NCBI GenBank assembly: GCA_031265725.1 | Contig: JAISCH010000234.1 | Coordinates: forward strand, 1-6,472 | DNA length: 6,472 nt | From: Propionibacteriaceae bacterium | Lineage (GTDB): Bacteria > Actinomycetota > Actinomycetes > Propionibacteriales > Propionibacteriaceae | Direction: 5' to 3' | Part shown: positions 6,396 through 6,472 of the stretch, piece by piece | How the letters are laid out: each line of letters starts with the position of its first letter | Numbering within the stretch: the first letter of the stretch is position 1 | Notes under the pieces: model-generated | Told to the model about the DNA's origin: nothing | The model's database searches: none | What the model saw: only the letters and a program-made list of their open reading frames with translations | Position numbers and translations under genes: made by a program

Positions 6396-6472
6396 CTCCT
6401 GATCCGCTCGATATGGGCCTGTGAGGCGTTCCGGGCGGCCTAGGCGTCCTGGGCCCGGATGGCGTCGGCTAT

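Noticed and set aside
6431..6458. CCGGGC (6431-6436) and GCCCGG (6453-6458) as a terminator after the dehydrogenase gene
   Set aside because: A 6-bp stem with a 16-base loop and no T-run is expected by chance in GC-rich DNA.
6440..6472. Ten codons and a TAG stop on the minus strand at the right edge, possibly the 3' end of a convergent gene
   Set aside because: The sequence is too short to distinguish from chance, with no recognisable motif; another minus-strand frame is open there as well.
6459..6472. ATG at 6459 as the start of a next plus-strand gene
   Set aside because: There is no ribosome binding site at proper spacing and only five codons lie before the window ends.

Overview
The window looks like a chromosomal stretch from a high-GC Gram-positive bacterium (Actinobacteria/Actinomycetota). 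Coding DNA is GC-rich (about 68% in a sampled 60-base block of the second GTPase gene). Genes are tightly packed, GTG/TTG start candidates are common, and the proteins carry signatures I associate with actinobacterial families: a PrsW-type membrane protease with a long C-terminal tail, and a tandem pair of membrane-anchored dynamin-like GTPases. Nothing allows assignment to a genus. I see no mobile element, tRNA, rRNA or CRISPR array.

Layout: (1) At the left edge, on the minus strand, lies the 5' part of a lipoprotein gene (333 down to 1, running off the window). It has a lipobox and a short segment resembling the lipoyl/hairpin region of HlyD-type efflux adaptors. (2) A 49-bp divergent spacer separates it from a plus-strand operon. 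(3) The operon holds a PrsW-family intramembrane metalloprotease (383-1774), a first dynamin-like GTPase (1784-3514) and a second one (3514-5133). The spacing is 9 bp and then a 1-base stop/start overlap (TGATG), so co-transcription and translational coupling are very likely. A perfect 8-bp-stem hairpin directly after the last stop codon probably ends the unit. (4) A 197-bp spacer contains that hairpin, a good -10 box and two perfect inverted repeats placed like operators. (5) A zinc-dependent medium-chain alcohol/polyol dehydrogenase (5331-6395) follows, with a strong ribosome binding site. (6) The last 77 bp hold no supportable gene.

How it may work together: the two GTPases each have a G domain near the N-terminus and a hydrophobic hairpin near the C-terminus, the layout of bacterial dynamin-like proteins that act as pairs on the cytoplasmic membrane. 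Their tight coupling to a PrsW-type protease suggests a membrane-remodelling or envelope-stress module in which the protease cleaves a membrane protein. That link is inference from gene order. The lipoprotein and the dehydrogenase are probably separate transcription units. No completely new system is evident. The protease-GTPase operon and the palindromic control region of the dehydrogenase gene deserve the closest look.
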